A stretch of DNA of 64,000 nucleotides from Streptomyces sp. CA-210063 (lineage in GTDB: Bacteria > Actinomycetota > Actinomycetes > Streptomycetales > Streptomycetaceae): assembly GCF_024612015.1 (NCBI RefSeq), contig NZ_CP102512.1:3596001-3660000 (forward strand), read 5' to 3'. A program made the position numbers and the translations under genes. Below, one piece after another: positions 8,982 through 17,750 of the stretch (position 1 is the stretch's first letter; each line of letters starts with the position of its first letter). Under the pieces are notes generated by a model, which searched no databases, was not told the origin of the DNA, and saw only the letters and a program-made list of their open reading frames with translations.

Positions 8982-11332
8982 GCGCTGTCGTCCGCCAGTG
9001 GTACCGGGACCTGGCGATGGGGGTCCGGTTCACCCTCACCGGGGGCCGTGAGGGCTGGGTGCGCGCCCTGCTCACCGCGGTCGGCGTCGGCCTCGGGGTG
9101 GCGCTGCTGCTGCTCACCGCGGCGATACCGAACGCGATCGCCACGCGGGACGCCCGGGAGGAGGCCCGGCAGGACCAGGGGATCGGCTACTTCGAGGACC
9201 AGACCGGCTCCAGGCCGACCGACAAGAGCCTGGTCGTCGCGGACACGGACACCGAGTACCAGCACCGGGAGATCCGGGGACGGCTGCTCGAACCCGAGGG
9301 CGTGGACGCGCCACTGCCGCCGGGGCTCGCGAAGTTCCCCGCGCCGGGCGAGATGGTCGTCTCCCCCGGCCTCGCCGAACTGCTGAAGTCGGACGCCGGA
9401 AGCCTGCTGCGCGACCGGCTGCCGTACGAGACCGTGGGCACCATCGGCGAGGCCGGGCTGATCGGCTCGGGCGAACTCGCCTACTACGCCGGCGCCGACG
9501 GACTCGCCGAGCGGATCGACGGCTCGGTCGTGGCCCGGATCGACCGGTTCGGGATGTCCGACATCGAGCAGCCCGAGGAGGAGACGGACCCGGTCCTGCT
9601 GCTGCTCACCCTGGTCGTCTTCGTGGTGCTGCTGATGCCGGTCGCCGTCTTCATCGCCACGGCCGTACGGTTCGGCGGCGAGCGGCGCGACCGCAGGCTG
9701 GCGGCGCTGCGGCTGGTCGGCTCCGACGGGCGGATGACGCGCCGGATCGCGGCGGGCGAGGCGCTCGCGGGTGCCGTGCTGGGGCTGCTCTTCGGCACCG
9801 TGTTCTTCCTGCTCGGCAGGGAGATCGCCGGTTCGGTCGAGGTGTTCGACACCAGCGTCTTCCCGAGCTACCTCAACCCCTCCCCCGGACTCGCCCTGCT
9901 GGTGGCGCTCGCCGTCCCGGCGGCCTCCGTCCTCGTCACCCTGTTCGCGCTGCGCGGCGTCGTCATCGAACCGCTCGGCGTGGTCCGCACGGCCAGGCCC
10001 GCGCGGCGCAGGCTCTGGTGGCGGCTGCTGCCGCCGCTCGGCGGTCTCGCGATGCTCTACCCGATGCTCGGCCAGGGGTCGGACAACGGGGGGTTCAACG
10101 AGTACATGGTGATCGGCGGTGTCGTGCTGCTGCTCGTCGGCATCACGGCGCTGCTGCCCTGGGTCGTCGAGGCGTTCGTCGCCCGGCTGGGCTCCGGTGC
10201 GGTCTCCTGGCAACTGGCCGTGCGCAGGCTCCAGTTGAGCAGCGGCTCGGCGGCTCGCATGGTCAACGGCATCGCGGTGGCGGTGGCCGGCGCGATCGCC
10301 CTGCAGATGCTGTTTGCCGGAGTCGAGGGCCGGTTCACCGAGTCGACGGGGAAGGACACCACCCGTGCGCAGATGGAGCTCGTCCTGCCGCATGACCTCT
10401 CGGTGAGCGCCGCCGGCGAGAGGCTGAAGCGGGCCAAGGGCGCGGAGGCCACCGCGGCGCTGTCCGCCGCGACGGTCTCCGCCAGTGCCAAGGACCCCGA
10501 AGAGATGACGGAGTTGACAGTCGGCGACTGCGCCGCGCTGCGCGAACTTGCCAAGATCTCCTCGTGCCGCGACGGCGACGTCTTCATGATGGGCGCCCCG
10601 GAGGACCCCACCGTGACGAAGCTCGCCACCGCCGGGAACACGCTGTACTTCGACGCGTCCTCCAGCGGGGACGAGCCGGGCGCCGAGATCGCCTGGAAGC
10701 TGCCGGCCGAGGTGAAGAAGGTGTCCGAACGCGCCGACGCGCTGCGGACCGGGATGGCGGGGCTGATGGCCACGCCGGGCGCCCTGCCCGCGAAGGCGGA
10801 GACCGATTTCTACAGCACCGTCTACGTACGGACGGATCCCACCGTTCCGAACGCGCTCGACGAGGTGCGCAACGCGGCCGTGGCGATCGATCCGCTCATC
10901 AGGACCTGGGAGTGGCAGTCGACCATGCGGGTGGACCAGTTCGCGGACATCCGCACCGGTCTGCTGGTCGGCGCGAGCGCCGTACTCGTCCTCATCGGCG
11001 CGAGCCTCCTCGTCTCCCAGCTGGAACAGCTCCGCGAACGCAGGAAGCTGCTGTCGGCGCTGGTCGCCTTCGGCACCCGACGCCGCACGCTCGGCCTGTC
11101 CGTGCTGTGGCAGACGGCGATCCCGATCACGCTGGGCCTCACCCTCGCCTTGGCGGTCGGCCTCACCCTGGGCGCGGTCCTGCTGAGGATGACGAACGTC
11201 GAGGTGGTCGTGGACTGGCCGAGCGTGCTGTCGATGACCGGCATCGGCGCGGGCATCGTCGTCCTGGTCACGGCACTGAGCATGCCGCCGCTGCTGCGGA
11301 TGATGCGCCCGGAGGGGCTCCGCACGGAGTAG
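8978..11332 (+). CDS. FtsX-like ABC transporter permease
   Basis: A 784-residue integral membrane protein overlapping the ATPase gene by ATGA. It has an N-terminal helix (about 30-52), a large extracytoplasmic domain, a first FtsX core near residues 205-345, further helices at about 350-460, a second soluble region and a C-terminal FtsX core (about 660-780). This duplicated-core layout is typical of actinobacterial partners of LolD-type ATPases, which usually export drugs, peptides or lipoproteins. A 16-bp hairpin follows immediately, closing a three-gene operon with padR. Substrate unknown. Confidence 0.93.
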   Translation: MSAVVRQWYRDLAMGVRFTLTGGREGWVRALLTAVGVGLGVALLLLTAAIPNAIATRDAREEARQDQGIGYFEDQTGSRPTDKSLVVADTDTEYQHREIRGRLLEPEGVDAPLPPGLAKFPAPGEMVVSPGLAELLKSDAGSLLRDRLPYETVGTIGEAGLIGSGELAYYAGADGLAERIDGSVVARIDRFGMSDIEQPEEETDPVLLLLTLVVFVVLLMPVAVFIATAVRFGGERRDRRLAALRLVGSDGRMTRRIAAGEALAGAVLGLLFGTVFFLLGREIAGSVEVFDTSVFPSYLNPSPGLALLVALAVPAASVLVTLFALRGVVIEPLGVVRTARPARRRLWWRLLPPLGGLAMLYPMLGQGSDNGGFNEYMVIGGVVLLLVGITALLPWVVEAFVARLGSGAVSWQLAVRRLQLSSGSAARMVNGIAVAVAGAIALQMLFAGVEGRFTESTGKDTTRAQMELVLPHDLSVSAAGERLKRAKGAEATAALSAATVSASAKDPEEMTELTVGDCAALRELAKISSCRDGDVFMMGAPEDPTVTKLATAGNTLYFDASSSGDEPGAEIAWKLPAEVKKVSERADALRTGMAGLMATPGALPAKAETDFYSTVYVRTDPTVPNALDEVRNAAVAIDPLIRTWEWQSTMRVDQFADIRTGLLVGASAVLVLIGASLLVSQLEQLRERRKLLSALVAFGTRRRTLGLSVLWQTAIPITLGLTLALAVGLTLGAVLLRMTNVEVVVDWPSVLSMTGIGAGIVVLVTALSMPPLLRMMRPEGLRTE

Positions 11333-11350
11333 GCCCTGGCCACGGGGCTC

Positions 11351-11386
11351 AACGGCCGCGGCGCTTCCCGAAGCGCCGCGGCCGTT
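11351..11386. terminator. Hairpin terminator of the PadR-ABC operon
   Basis: A perfect 16-bp inverted repeat (11351-11366 and 11371-11386) with a CCCG loop starts 18 bases after the permease stop codon. It is GC-rich with no T-tract. Confidence 0.85.
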
Positions 11387-11435
11387 CCTCGTGGACACTG
11401 GACCCCGTCATCCGCTCGCCCGGGAGTGAACCGCC

Positions 11436-11975
11436 ATGTCGCTCGACGCACTCAAGTCCGCGATTCCGGACTACGCCAGGGACCTCCGCCTCAACCTGGA
11501 TTCCGTCCTCGGCGACTCCGGCCTGTCGGGGCAGCAGCTGTGGGGCACCGTGCTGGCCACGGCGATCGCCTCGCGCTCCGCGGTGGTGCTGCGCGAGCTG
11601 GCGCCGGAGGCCGGGGCGCGCCTGTCGCCCGAGGCGTACACCGCGGCGAAGACCGCGGCCGCGGTCATGGCGATGAGCAACGTCTTCCACCGCACGCGGC
11701 ATCTGCTGTCGGACCACGCGTACGGGAATCTGCGGGCCGGGCTGCGGATGAACGTCCTCGGGGATCCCGGGGTCGACAAGGTCGACTTCGAGGTGTGGTC
11801 GTTGGCCGTGTCCGCGATCAACGCGTGCGGGGTCTGTCTGGACTCCCATGAGCAGGCGCTCCGCAAGGCGGGGGTGGATCGGGAGATCGTGCAGGAGGTG
11901 TTCAGGGTGGCGGCGGTGATCCAGGCGGTGGGGGTCACGCTGGACGCGGAAGCGGTTCTCCGCGGAACCGGGTGA
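11436..11975 (+). CDS. ahpD: Alkyl hydroperoxide reductase AhpD
   Basis: A 179-residue all-helical AhpD of normal length, with the catalytic CxxC in [14 protein letters not shown] near residue 131 and the conserved following His. AhpD is a disulfide reductase that regenerates the peroxiredoxin AhpC, usually within the oxyR-ahpC-ahpD set. Neither ahpC nor oxyR is present next to this gene. An upstream ABC permease gene with its own terminator and a downstream methyltransferase flank it, so here it is an orphan or relocated copy. Confidence 0.93.
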   Translation: MSLDALKSAIPDYARDLRLNLDSVLGDSGLSGQQLWGTVLATAIASRSAVVLRELAPEAGARLSPEAYTAAKTAAAVMAMSNVFHRTRHLLSDHAYGNLRAGLRMNVLGDPGVDKVDFEVWSLAVSAINACGVCLDSHEQALRKAGVDREIVQEVFRVAAVIQAVGVTLDAEAVLRGTG

Positions 11976-12000
11976 GAGCTCGGGAGGTTGGGGTCGTGGG

Positions 12001-12048
12001 GCGGCTGCGGGTCGGTTGTGGCTGGTCGCGCAGTTCCCCGCGCCCCTG
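12001..12048 (+). repeat. Dispersed Streptomyces intergenic repeat, copy B
   Basis: GCGGCTGCGGGTCGG, then GTGGCTGGTCGCGCAGTT and CCCCGCGCCCCT, immediately after ahpD and abutting a hairpin. Same family as copies A, C, D and E. Confidence 0.88.
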
Positions 12049-12079
12049 AAAGGCAGGGGCTGCGCCCTGCCTTTCAGGG
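12044..12079. terminator. Hairpin after ahpD
   Basis: Perfect 15-bp arms (12044-12058 and 12065-12079) around GCTGCG. The left arm begins within the end of dispersed repeat B, so repeat and terminator are joined here. Confidence 0.75.
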
Positions 12080-12085
12080 CCCGGA

Positions 12086-12130
12086 GGATTAGGGGCCGGG
12101 AGATTAGGGGCCGGGAGATTAGGGGCTGGA
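12086..12130 (+). repeat. Three 15-bp tandem repeats
   Basis: Three head-to-tail 15-base units built on GATTAGGGGCCGGG; the last unit has two changes. They lie between the ahpD terminator and the next gene and are not coding. Confidence 0.85.
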
Positions 12131-12175
12131 AAATCAGTCGCGGGCCTCTTCCCTCCCTCGGGAGAATCCGTCTCC

Positions 12176-12955
12176 ATGACCTCCCCCCGCTCCCGTGCCT
12201 TCGAAGAGCTCGTCGCCGAAGGTGACGTCGTGTCCACCGAGGGGTGGGACTTCTCGTGGTTCGAGGGGCGGGCCACGGAGGCTCGGCCGTCGTGGGGATA
12301 TGCGCGGTCGATGGGTGAGCGGCTGGGGCGGGCCTCGGCGGCGTTGGACATTCAGACCGGGGGCGGGGAGGTGCTCGGCTCCGCTCCAAGGTTTCCGCCG
12401 GTCACCGTGGCCACGGAGGGGTGGCCGCCGAACATCGCGAAGGCGACCGCTCTGCTGCATCCGCGGGGCGTGGTGGTCGTGGCCAGTCCGGGGGAGGCGC
12501 CGCTGCCGTTCGCGGACGGGGCGTTCGACCTGGTCACCAGCAGGCACCCGGTCCAGGCCCACTGGACGGAGATCGCCCGGGTGCTCGAGCCCGGGGGCAC
12601 GTACTTCGCCCAGCACGTCGGTCCGAGCAGCGTCTTCGAGCTGGTCGAGCACTTCACCGGCCCGCTGCCGGAGGAGACCCGCGACGGCCGCCATCCGGAC
12701 CACGAGCGGGCCGGCGCCGAGGCCGCCGGGCTGGAGATCGTGGATCTGCGGGCCGAGCGGCTGCGGATGGAGTTCCACGACATCGGCGCGGTCGTGCACT
12801 TCCTGAAGAAGGTCGTCTGGATGGTGCCCGGCTTCACCGTCGACGCGTACCTCCCGCAGCTCCGCTCCCTGCACGAGCGGATCGAGAACGAGGGCCGCTT
12901 CGTCGCCCACAGCTCCCGCCACCTCTTCGAGGCCCGTAAGCCGACAGCCAGGTGA
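12176..12955 (+). CDS. Class I SAM-dependent methyltransferase
   Basis: A 259-residue cytosolic protein with a Rossmann-type methyltransferase core: LDIQTGGGEVLG (motif I, SAM-binding glycines) near residue 58, the post-I region ATEGWPPNIAKA, and the motif IV/V region LPFADGAFDLVTSRHPV near 109. A methyltransferase_11-type fold is expected. The substrate cannot be predicted. Its stop lies 5 bases from the stop of the convergent winged-helix gene. Confidence 0.88.
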   Translation: MTSPRSRAFEELVAEGDVVSTEGWDFSWFEGRATEARPSWGYARSMGERLGRASAALDIQTGGGEVLGSAPRFPPVTVATEGWPPNIAKATALLHPRGVVVVASPGEAPLPFADGAFDLVTSRHPVQAHWTEIARVLEPGGTYFAQHVGPSSVFELVEHFTGPLPEETRDGRHPDHERAGAEAAGLEIVDLRAERLRMEFHDIGAVVHFLKKVVWMVPGFTVDAYLPQLRSLHERIENEGRFVAHSSRHLFEARKPTAR

Positions 12956-12960
12956 CGCAC

Positions 12961-14118
12961 TCACGCGTGCGGGCCGACCGTAACCTTCCCGATCGCCAAC
13001 TCGGCCTCCGCTTCGAGCACTTCTCCCACCCGTTCGGCCCACTCCCCCAGCTCCCGCTCCTGCCCGGCGGTCAGCCGGACCAGCGGTTCCACCGTGACCG
13101 TCGTACGCCGCCCCCGGCGCCGCTGGTGCCAGACGCCCGCGACGACTCCGTCGACGAGGAGCAGGGGGTAGTTGCCGGCCTGGCCGCGCGCGAGGGCCCG
13201 TTCGTACGCCGCCCCGGGGAACAGCCGCTCGCGAGGCTGCGCGGCGATGCCGTACGCGTCGAAGTAGGGCAGCAGCCGTACGCCCCGCAGGACACGCGCG
13301 GGGTCCTCGGGGAAGTCGGTGTCGCCCGCCGCCAACCAGGTCGGCTCGCCCTCGAAATCGGCCTCCTCGATCTCGCCGGAGGCGGCCAGCGAGGCGAACA
13401 GCCGGTCGGACCAGGCCCCGGGCGCCGCCGCCCACTTGGCGAAGTGGCGCGGTGAGGCCGGACCGTAGGCGCGCAGATAGTGCCGTACGAGAGTCGTCAG
13501 ACCCGCGTCCGCCGAGGGCAGGGGCTCGAATTGCGGCGGCCTGGTGTACGTCACCTTGCGGCCCCGGTCGGGGCCGAAGCAGAGGGCGCCGGACTGGCCC
13601 GCGCGGTGCATGACCTGGCGCCAGCGGGGCCACATGTCCTGGAAGGCGGGCATGACGAGGTCCCCGGCCCAGGGCCCGGTGCGCGCCACGACCTCCTCAC
13701 TCAGCTCGTCGAGGGTCAGCGCCGTCCCCTCCAGCGCGGCGGCGACGGCGGCCACGACCTGCTCCGCCTGCCCGTCGGTGAGCCGTACGTCCGGGGCGAA
13801 CTGGCTCCCGCCGGACGGGATCGCGGTCAGCGCGGCCGTCCAGAAGGGCAGCTCGGCGGTGGGCAGCAGATGCACGGTGCCGCGCGGCCCGAACGTCTTC
13901 ACCAGCGTCCGGTCCTCCCACAGCGCGGCCCGTACGTCCGCCCGCGCGACCCCCTCGACCCGCAGCCCCACCGACAGCTCGGCCGCCGACAGCACCTGGG
14001 CGTGGGCGCCGAGCATGGCGCCGACCACCTCGGCGACCGGCGTACCGGCCGGTGCGGGCGCCCCCAGGAACTGCCGCTCCGCCCGCCGCGCACTCGCCTG
14101 CTCCCAGGTGACCTTCAT
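12961..14118 (-). CDS. Winged-helix DNA-binding domain protein (HTH_42, YcaQ/AlkX-like)
   Basis: A 385-residue protein beginning MKVTWEQASARRAERQFLG, the usual N-terminus of the HTH_42 family (an in-frame ATG 33 bases upstream is less likely). Landmarks include WEDRTLVKTFGPRGTVHLLP near residue 82 and the C-terminal LVDGVVAGVWHQRRRG. Relatives include AlkX/YcaQ and AlkZ-type DNA glycosylases that unhook interstrand crosslinks. The diagnostic catalytic QxQ/QxD motif of those enzymes was not confirmed here, so glycosylase activity is uncertain. Confidence 0.85.
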   Translation of the reverse strand: MKVTWEQASARRAERQFLGAPAPAGTPVAEVVGAMLGAHAQVLSAAELSVGLRVEGVARADVRAALWEDRTLVKTFGPRGTVHLLPTAELPFWTAALTAIPSGGSQFAPDVRLTDGQAEQVVAAVAAALEGTALTLDELSEEVVARTGPWAGDLVMPAFQDMWPRWRQVMHRAGQSGALCFGPDRGRKVTYTRPPQFEPLPSADAGLTTLVRHYLRAYGPASPRHFAKWAAAPGAWSDRLFASLAASGEIEEADFEGEPTWLAAGDTDFPEDPARVLRGVRLLPYFDAYGIAAQPRERLFPGAAYERALARGQAGNYPLLLVDGVVAGVWHQRRRGRRTTVTVEPLVRLTAGQERELGEWAERVGEVLEAEAELAIGKVTVGPHA

Positions 14119-14151
14119 GGCCTCGGCACCCCTCACGCTCTTCGCGGTCAT

Positions 14152-14580
14152 GGGACGAAGCTAGGAGGGATCGAGGTCAGATCCTGTCCTCCATGCCGGT
14201 TTCCACATCGTTATCGCCCGCGGCTTGGCTTCCGCCGCCCCTCTCGCATAGGTTCAGACCAAGGCAATTCGCGCGAGCAAAGCTGCGCGGAACGGTATCG
14301 CGCAGTGGAGGGGGCTGCGCGACGCCGTGCGCCCCGCCGACACCTACGTCAAGCGCGCGTTCCGCCGCCGCTTCACCCGAACGGGGGCACCGGACCCCTT
14401 CGTCGCGGCAGTCGCACAAGATTGCGCGAACCCCACAATCCCACCAGGATCCTCCCCTTCCCCTTGGAATCCGTCGCGATCCGGCCATGATCACCCCCCG
14501 ATCACACCCTGAATGAACGGTTCCGCAGCTACTGCCGCGCTGTCGCGCGACTCCGGAGAGTAGTTGTGGCACGCCGATGT
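14152..14580. other. Intergenic region with one doubtful small ORF
   Basis: About 430 bases upstream of the 6C-like RNA. A plus-strand GTG frame at 14327-14512 encodes 61 residues beginning MRPADTYVKRAFRRRFTRTG, a basic N-terminus with a low-complexity Pro/Ser tail. It has no recognised family and no strong ribosome-binding site, so it is noted but not called. Confidence 0.3.
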
Positions 14581-14589
14581 ACGCAGCAT

Positions 14590-14664
14590 CACTCACAAAG
14601 GGTTATGGTGGAACTCCCCCCCTCGGGCCGGTCCGTCTCCCCCCCACGGACCGGCCCGTTTTTT
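14590..14664 (+). ncRNA. Probable 6C-family small RNA with intrinsic terminator
   Basis: Two runs of seven C (14616-14622 and 14639-14645) are exposed near or in loops. The second lies in the 9-base loop of a perfect 13-bp hairpin (14624-14636 with 14646-14658) directly followed by TTTTTT (14659-14664), an unusually canonical terminator for Streptomyces. Actinobacterial 6C RNAs are defined by two C-rich loops and such an ending, hence the call. The 5' end is a guess and the pairing of the first loop is not certain. It could be only a terminator. Confidence 0.62.
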
Positions 14665-14716
14665 CTGCGCGGATACGGTGCCTCTGCCGCGTTCAAGAGG
14701 CCACCCCCCACTCCCT

Positions 14717-14761
14717 CAGGGGCGCGGGGAACTGCGCGACCAGCCCCCACAGACCCGCAGC
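14717..14761 (-). repeat. Dispersed Streptomyces intergenic repeat, copy C (inverted)
   Basis: Reverse-complement copy reading GGGGCGCGGGGAACTGCGCG then ACCAGCCCCCACAGACCCGC on the plus strand, between the 6C-like RNA and uppS. It is the only one of the five copies on the minus strand. Confidence 0.87.
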
Positions 14762-14886
14762 GGCCCACGAACGGCCGGGCCCCAGGCCCACCCCGACCCC
14801 GCACACCCCTTGGCGGAGTTGGCCTCCAGCCCCGGTAGGCTCTGCGAACCAAGGGGACCGTCACCGCACCGGAGGGGCTGGAACAC

Positions 14887-15660
14887 GTGAACCTGCGCGA
14901 CACACTGCGCGGCCTGCTGGTCAGGGTCTACGCACGCAGGGTCGAGGGCCACCTCGACCACGCCCAGGTGCCCCAGCACATCGGCGTCATCATGGACGGC
15001 AACCGGCGCTGGGCGAAGGCCGCGGGCTCCACGACCGCGCAGGGCCACCGGGCCGGGGCGCACAAGATCGAGGAATTCCTCGGCTGGTGCACCGAGACGG
15101 ACGTGAAGGTCGTCACCCTCTGGCTGTTCTCCACGGACAACTTCGGCCGCCCCCAGGAAGAACTGGTCCCCCTCTTCGGGATCATCGAGGACGTCGTCCG
15201 CACCCTCGCCGCCGACGGCCGCTGGCGGGTGCACCACGTGGGCACCCTCGACCAGCTGCCCGGGCAGCTGCAGACCGCGCTGAAGGAGTCCGAGGAGTCC
15301 ACCGCGGACGTCGACGGAATACTGGTCAACGTCGCCATCGGCTACGGCGGCCGCCAGGAGATCGCCGACGCCGTACGGTCGATGGTCCAGGACGCGCACG
15401 ACAAGGGCACCTCCATGGAGGAGCTCGCCGAGAAGGTCTCCGTCGACCTGATCGGCAGCCACCTCTACACCGGCGACCAGCCCGACCCGGACCTGGTGAT
15501 CCGTACGAGCGGCGAGCAGCGGCTGTCCGGATTCATGCTCTGGCAGACCGCGCACTCCGAGTACTACTTCTGCGACGTCTTCTGGCCGGCCTTCCGGAAG
15601 GTCGACTTCCTGCGCGCCCTGCGTGACTACGCGGCGCGACACCGGCGTTACGGAGGCTGA
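14887..15660 (+). CDS. uppS: Isoprenyl (undecaprenyl) diphosphate synthase
   Basis: 257 residues from GTG. A cis-prenyltransferase that extends farnesyl diphosphate with isopentenyl diphosphate to make the C55 lipid carrier for cell-wall precursors. Diagnostic motifs are HIGVIMDGNRRWAK near residue 32 (catalytic Asp), the LWLFSTDNFGRP region near 78, and the C-terminal DLVIRTSGEQRLSGFMLWQT with SEYYFCDVFWPAF near 200-235. Length and motifs are complete. Confidence 0.97.
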   Translation: MNLRDTLRGLLVRVYARRVEGHLDHAQVPQHIGVIMDGNRRWAKAAGSTTAQGHRAGAHKIEEFLGWCTETDVKVVTLWLFSTDNFGRPQEELVPLFGIIEDVVRTLAADGRWRVHHVGTLDQLPGQLQTALKESEESTADVDGILVNVAIGYGGRQEIADAVRSMVQDAHDKGTSMEELAEKVSVDLIGSHLYTGDQPDPDLVIRTSGEQRLSGFMLWQTAHSEYYFCDVFWPAFRKVDFLRALRDYAARHRRYGG

Positions 15661-15978
15661 AACTCCGTAACCCACCGGTATCCCACCGGCACGGACGTAA
15701 CGAGGAGTTCACCGGGGCGCCGTCGTACCGCTTGGCATGGTGGCGCATGTTCGAGGGCATAAGCCAGTCAGGTCGACGCCCGAACCACGGGTGTCGGATC
15801 TCAGCGGGCGGCTCGGGGCCGTCCGCCCGGGAGGCCCTTTGCACCAGCCCGATCGTGCGGTCACAGCAGCACGGACGAAGCAGCGGAGGGCCGGTCACCG
15901 GCCCGTGCAACGGCGCCGACGACCGGTCCAGATCGTTCTCGTCGCTCCCCGACCTCATCCGAGGGGGTACGTCCTTCC
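15661..15978. other. uppS-phoH intergenic region
   Basis: 318 bases with no convincing gene. An 82-codon Arg/Pro-rich frame (15737-15985) overlaps the next start but has no recognisable features. The region presumably holds the promoter of the PIN-PhoH gene. Confidence 0.4.
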
Positions 15979-17304
15979 GTGGTGACCAGCACAAAGCGCC
16001 GTATGCCAGACCGGCGCACCTACGTCCTCGACACCAGCGTCCTGCTGGCCGACCCGAATGCTTTGAGCCGCTTCGACGAGCACGAAGTCGTGCTTCCGAT
16101 CGTGGTGGTCACGGAGCTGGAGGCGAAGAGGCACCATCCCGAACTCGGCTACTTCGCCCGGCAGGCCCTGCGCCTGCTGGACGAGTTCCGGGTCCGGCAC
16201 GGCCGCCTCGACGCCCCCATCCCGATCGGGGAGCTCGGCGGGACCGTGAGGGTCGAGCTCAACCACTCGGATCCCAGCGTGCTGCCAAGCGGCTACCGCC
16301 TGGGGGACAACGACTCCCGCATCCTCGCGGTCGCCCGCAATCTGCAGGCCGAGGGCTTCGACGTCACGGTGGTGTCGAAGGACCTGCCCCTGAGGATCAA
16401 GGCGTCGTCCGTGGGCCTCCTCGCCGAGGAGTACCGCGCGGAGTTGGCCATCACGGACGCCTCCGGGTGGACCGGGATGTCCGAGCTGACGCTGCCGGGC
16501 GAACAGGTGGACATCCTGTTCGAGGAGGGGACCCTCTATGTCCCCGAGGCGAGCGAGCTCCCCGTGCACACGGGTCTGACGATCCAGTCGGAGCGCGGCA
16601 ACGCGCTCGGCCGGGTGACGCCCGACGGCAACATCCGTCTCGTACGGGGCGACCGGGAGGCCTTCGGCATCAAGGGCCGCAGCGCGGAGCAGCGCATCGC
16701 GCTGGACCTGCTGCTCGACCCGGACGTGGGCATCCTGTCGATGGGCGGCCGGGCCGGCACCGGAAAGTCGGCGCTGGCACTGTGCGCGGGACTGGAGGCG
16801 GTGCTCGAACGCCGTCAGCACCAGAAGGTGATGGTCTTCCGGCCGCTGTACGCGGTGGGCGGGCAGGAGCTCGGCTATCTGCCCGGTTCCGAGTCCGAGA
16901 AGATGAGCCCCTGGGCGCAGGCGGTCTTCGACACGCTCTCCGCGGTCACCAGCCGCGAGGTCATCGAGGAGGTCACCGCACGCGGGATGCTGGAGGTGCT
17001 GCCGCTCACGCACATCCGCGGCCGTTCCCTGCACGACGCGTTCGTGATCGTGGACGAGGCACAGTCGCTGGAGCGGAACGTCCTGCTGACCGTGCTGTCC
17101 CGGATCGGCGCGAACTCGCGTGTGGTCCTGACACACGACGTGGCCCAGCGCGACAACCTGCGCGTCGGCCGCTACGACGGTGTCGTCGCCGTGGTCGAGA
17201 AGCTGAAGGGCCATCCGCTCTTCGCCCACGTCACGCTGACGAGGTCCGAACGGTCCCAGATCGCGGCCCTGGTGACCGAAATGCTGGAGGACGGGCAGAT
17301 CTGA
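15979..17304 (+). CDS. PIN domain-PhoH-type ATPase/helicase fusion
   Basis: 441 residues from GTG (a second GTG follows directly). Residues 15-150 are a PIN ribonuclease domain: [18 protein letters not shown] carries the first metal-binding Asp, later acidic residues include [10 protein letters not shown]. Residues 230-435 are a PhoH-like P-loop ATPase with [12 protein letters not shown] near 255 and [10 protein letters not shown] near 355 (Walker B), plus [19 protein letters not shown]. PhoH2-type proteins are unwinding RNA helicase/nucleases linked to toxin-antitoxin systems in mycobacteria. The fusion is the normal actinobacterial architecture. Confidence 0.95.
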   Translation: MVTSTKRRMPDRRTYVLDTSVLLADPNALSRFDEHEVVLPIVVVTELEAKRHHPELGYFARQALRLLDEFRVRHGRLDAPIPIGELGGTVRVELNHSDPSVLPSGYRLGDNDSRILAVARNLQAEGFDVTVVSKDLPLRIKASSVGLLAEEYRAELAITDASGWTGMSELTLPGEQVDILFEEGTLYVPEASELPVHTGLTIQSERGNALGRVTPDGNIRLVRGDREAFGIKGRSAEQRIALDLLLDPDVGILSMGGRAGTGKSALALCAGLEAVLERRQHQKVMVFRPLYAVGGQELGYLPGSESEKMSPWAQAVFDTLSAVTSREVIEEVTARGMLEVLPLTHIRGRSLHDAFVIVDEAQSLERNVLLTVLSRIGANSRVVLTHDVAQRDNLRVGRYDGVVAVVEKLKGHPLFAHVTLTRSERSQIAALVTEMLEDGQI

Positions 17305-17750
17305 CACTCCTGGGCCGACCTTGACCGATTTGGTCAAATTCGGCCGACCGGCAGCTCCTTCAGTTCCTTGGCGCCGTCCGGCAAAGGCGATGAGCCTAGC
17401 CGGGCGGCGCCTCGGCGTGTGCGGCTTTCCTTGAATCCCCTGTGTCAAACGAGGTGTGAGCTTTCACACGTGGCACTGAATTGCCTCGCGGCGTCGGGTT
17501 ACGGCAGAGTCTCATTCCTGTCAGGCCCCGCATACGACACACCTGTATCCCCAGCGGTACGGAACCACAGCAACACCATGGTCAACTCCATAGCGTTGTC
17601 GTATGCCGCCCGAGCACCTCGCGGCGCTCCTCGCAAGGGAGTTGCCCACCGGGCCCGCGCCTCCGTGACCCCGCAGTTGGGAGGCCAGCGTCAGGGGCAC
17701 GATTGCGTCCGCCAGGGTCACCGAGGCGGGCGATGCTGGAAGGAAACCGT
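17305..17750. other. Long upstream region of the SLT transglycosylase gene
   Basis: 446 bases without a supported gene. It contains the hairpin/palindrome at 17454-17469. Streptomyces cell-wall hydrolase genes often carry ydaO-type c-di-AMP riboswitches upstream. Conserved riboswitch blocks were looked for here and not convincingly found. The long leader still suggests regulation at the RNA or promoter level. Confidence 0.4.
17454..17469. promoter_or_regulatory. Perfect palindrome GTGTGA-GCTT-TCACAC
   Basis: A perfect 6-bp inverted repeat with a GCTT centre, 280 bases upstream of the transglycosylase. It resembles a cAMP-receptor-protein half-site pair but with a 4-base rather than a 6-base spacer, so assignment to Crp is doubtful. 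A small RNA hairpin is an alternative. Confidence 0.4.

Noticed and set aside
8735..11398. 887-codon open frame on the minus strand
   Set aside because: It is the shadow of the FtsX permease gene. High GC keeps antisense frames open; the product is Arg/Gly/His-rich with no domain.
15737..15985. 82-codon Arg/Pro-rich ORF before the PIN-PhoH gene
   Set aside because: Composition typical of a chance frame, no ribosome-binding site and overlap with a well-supported start.
17454..17469. Crp binding site
   Set aside because: Half-site spacing is 4 rather than 6 bases, so it was kept only as an unassigned palindrome.
17481..17750. In-frame upstream extension of the SLT protein
   Set aside because: The signal peptide and the GGAAGGA site both place the start at 17751; the extension would bury the signal peptide.
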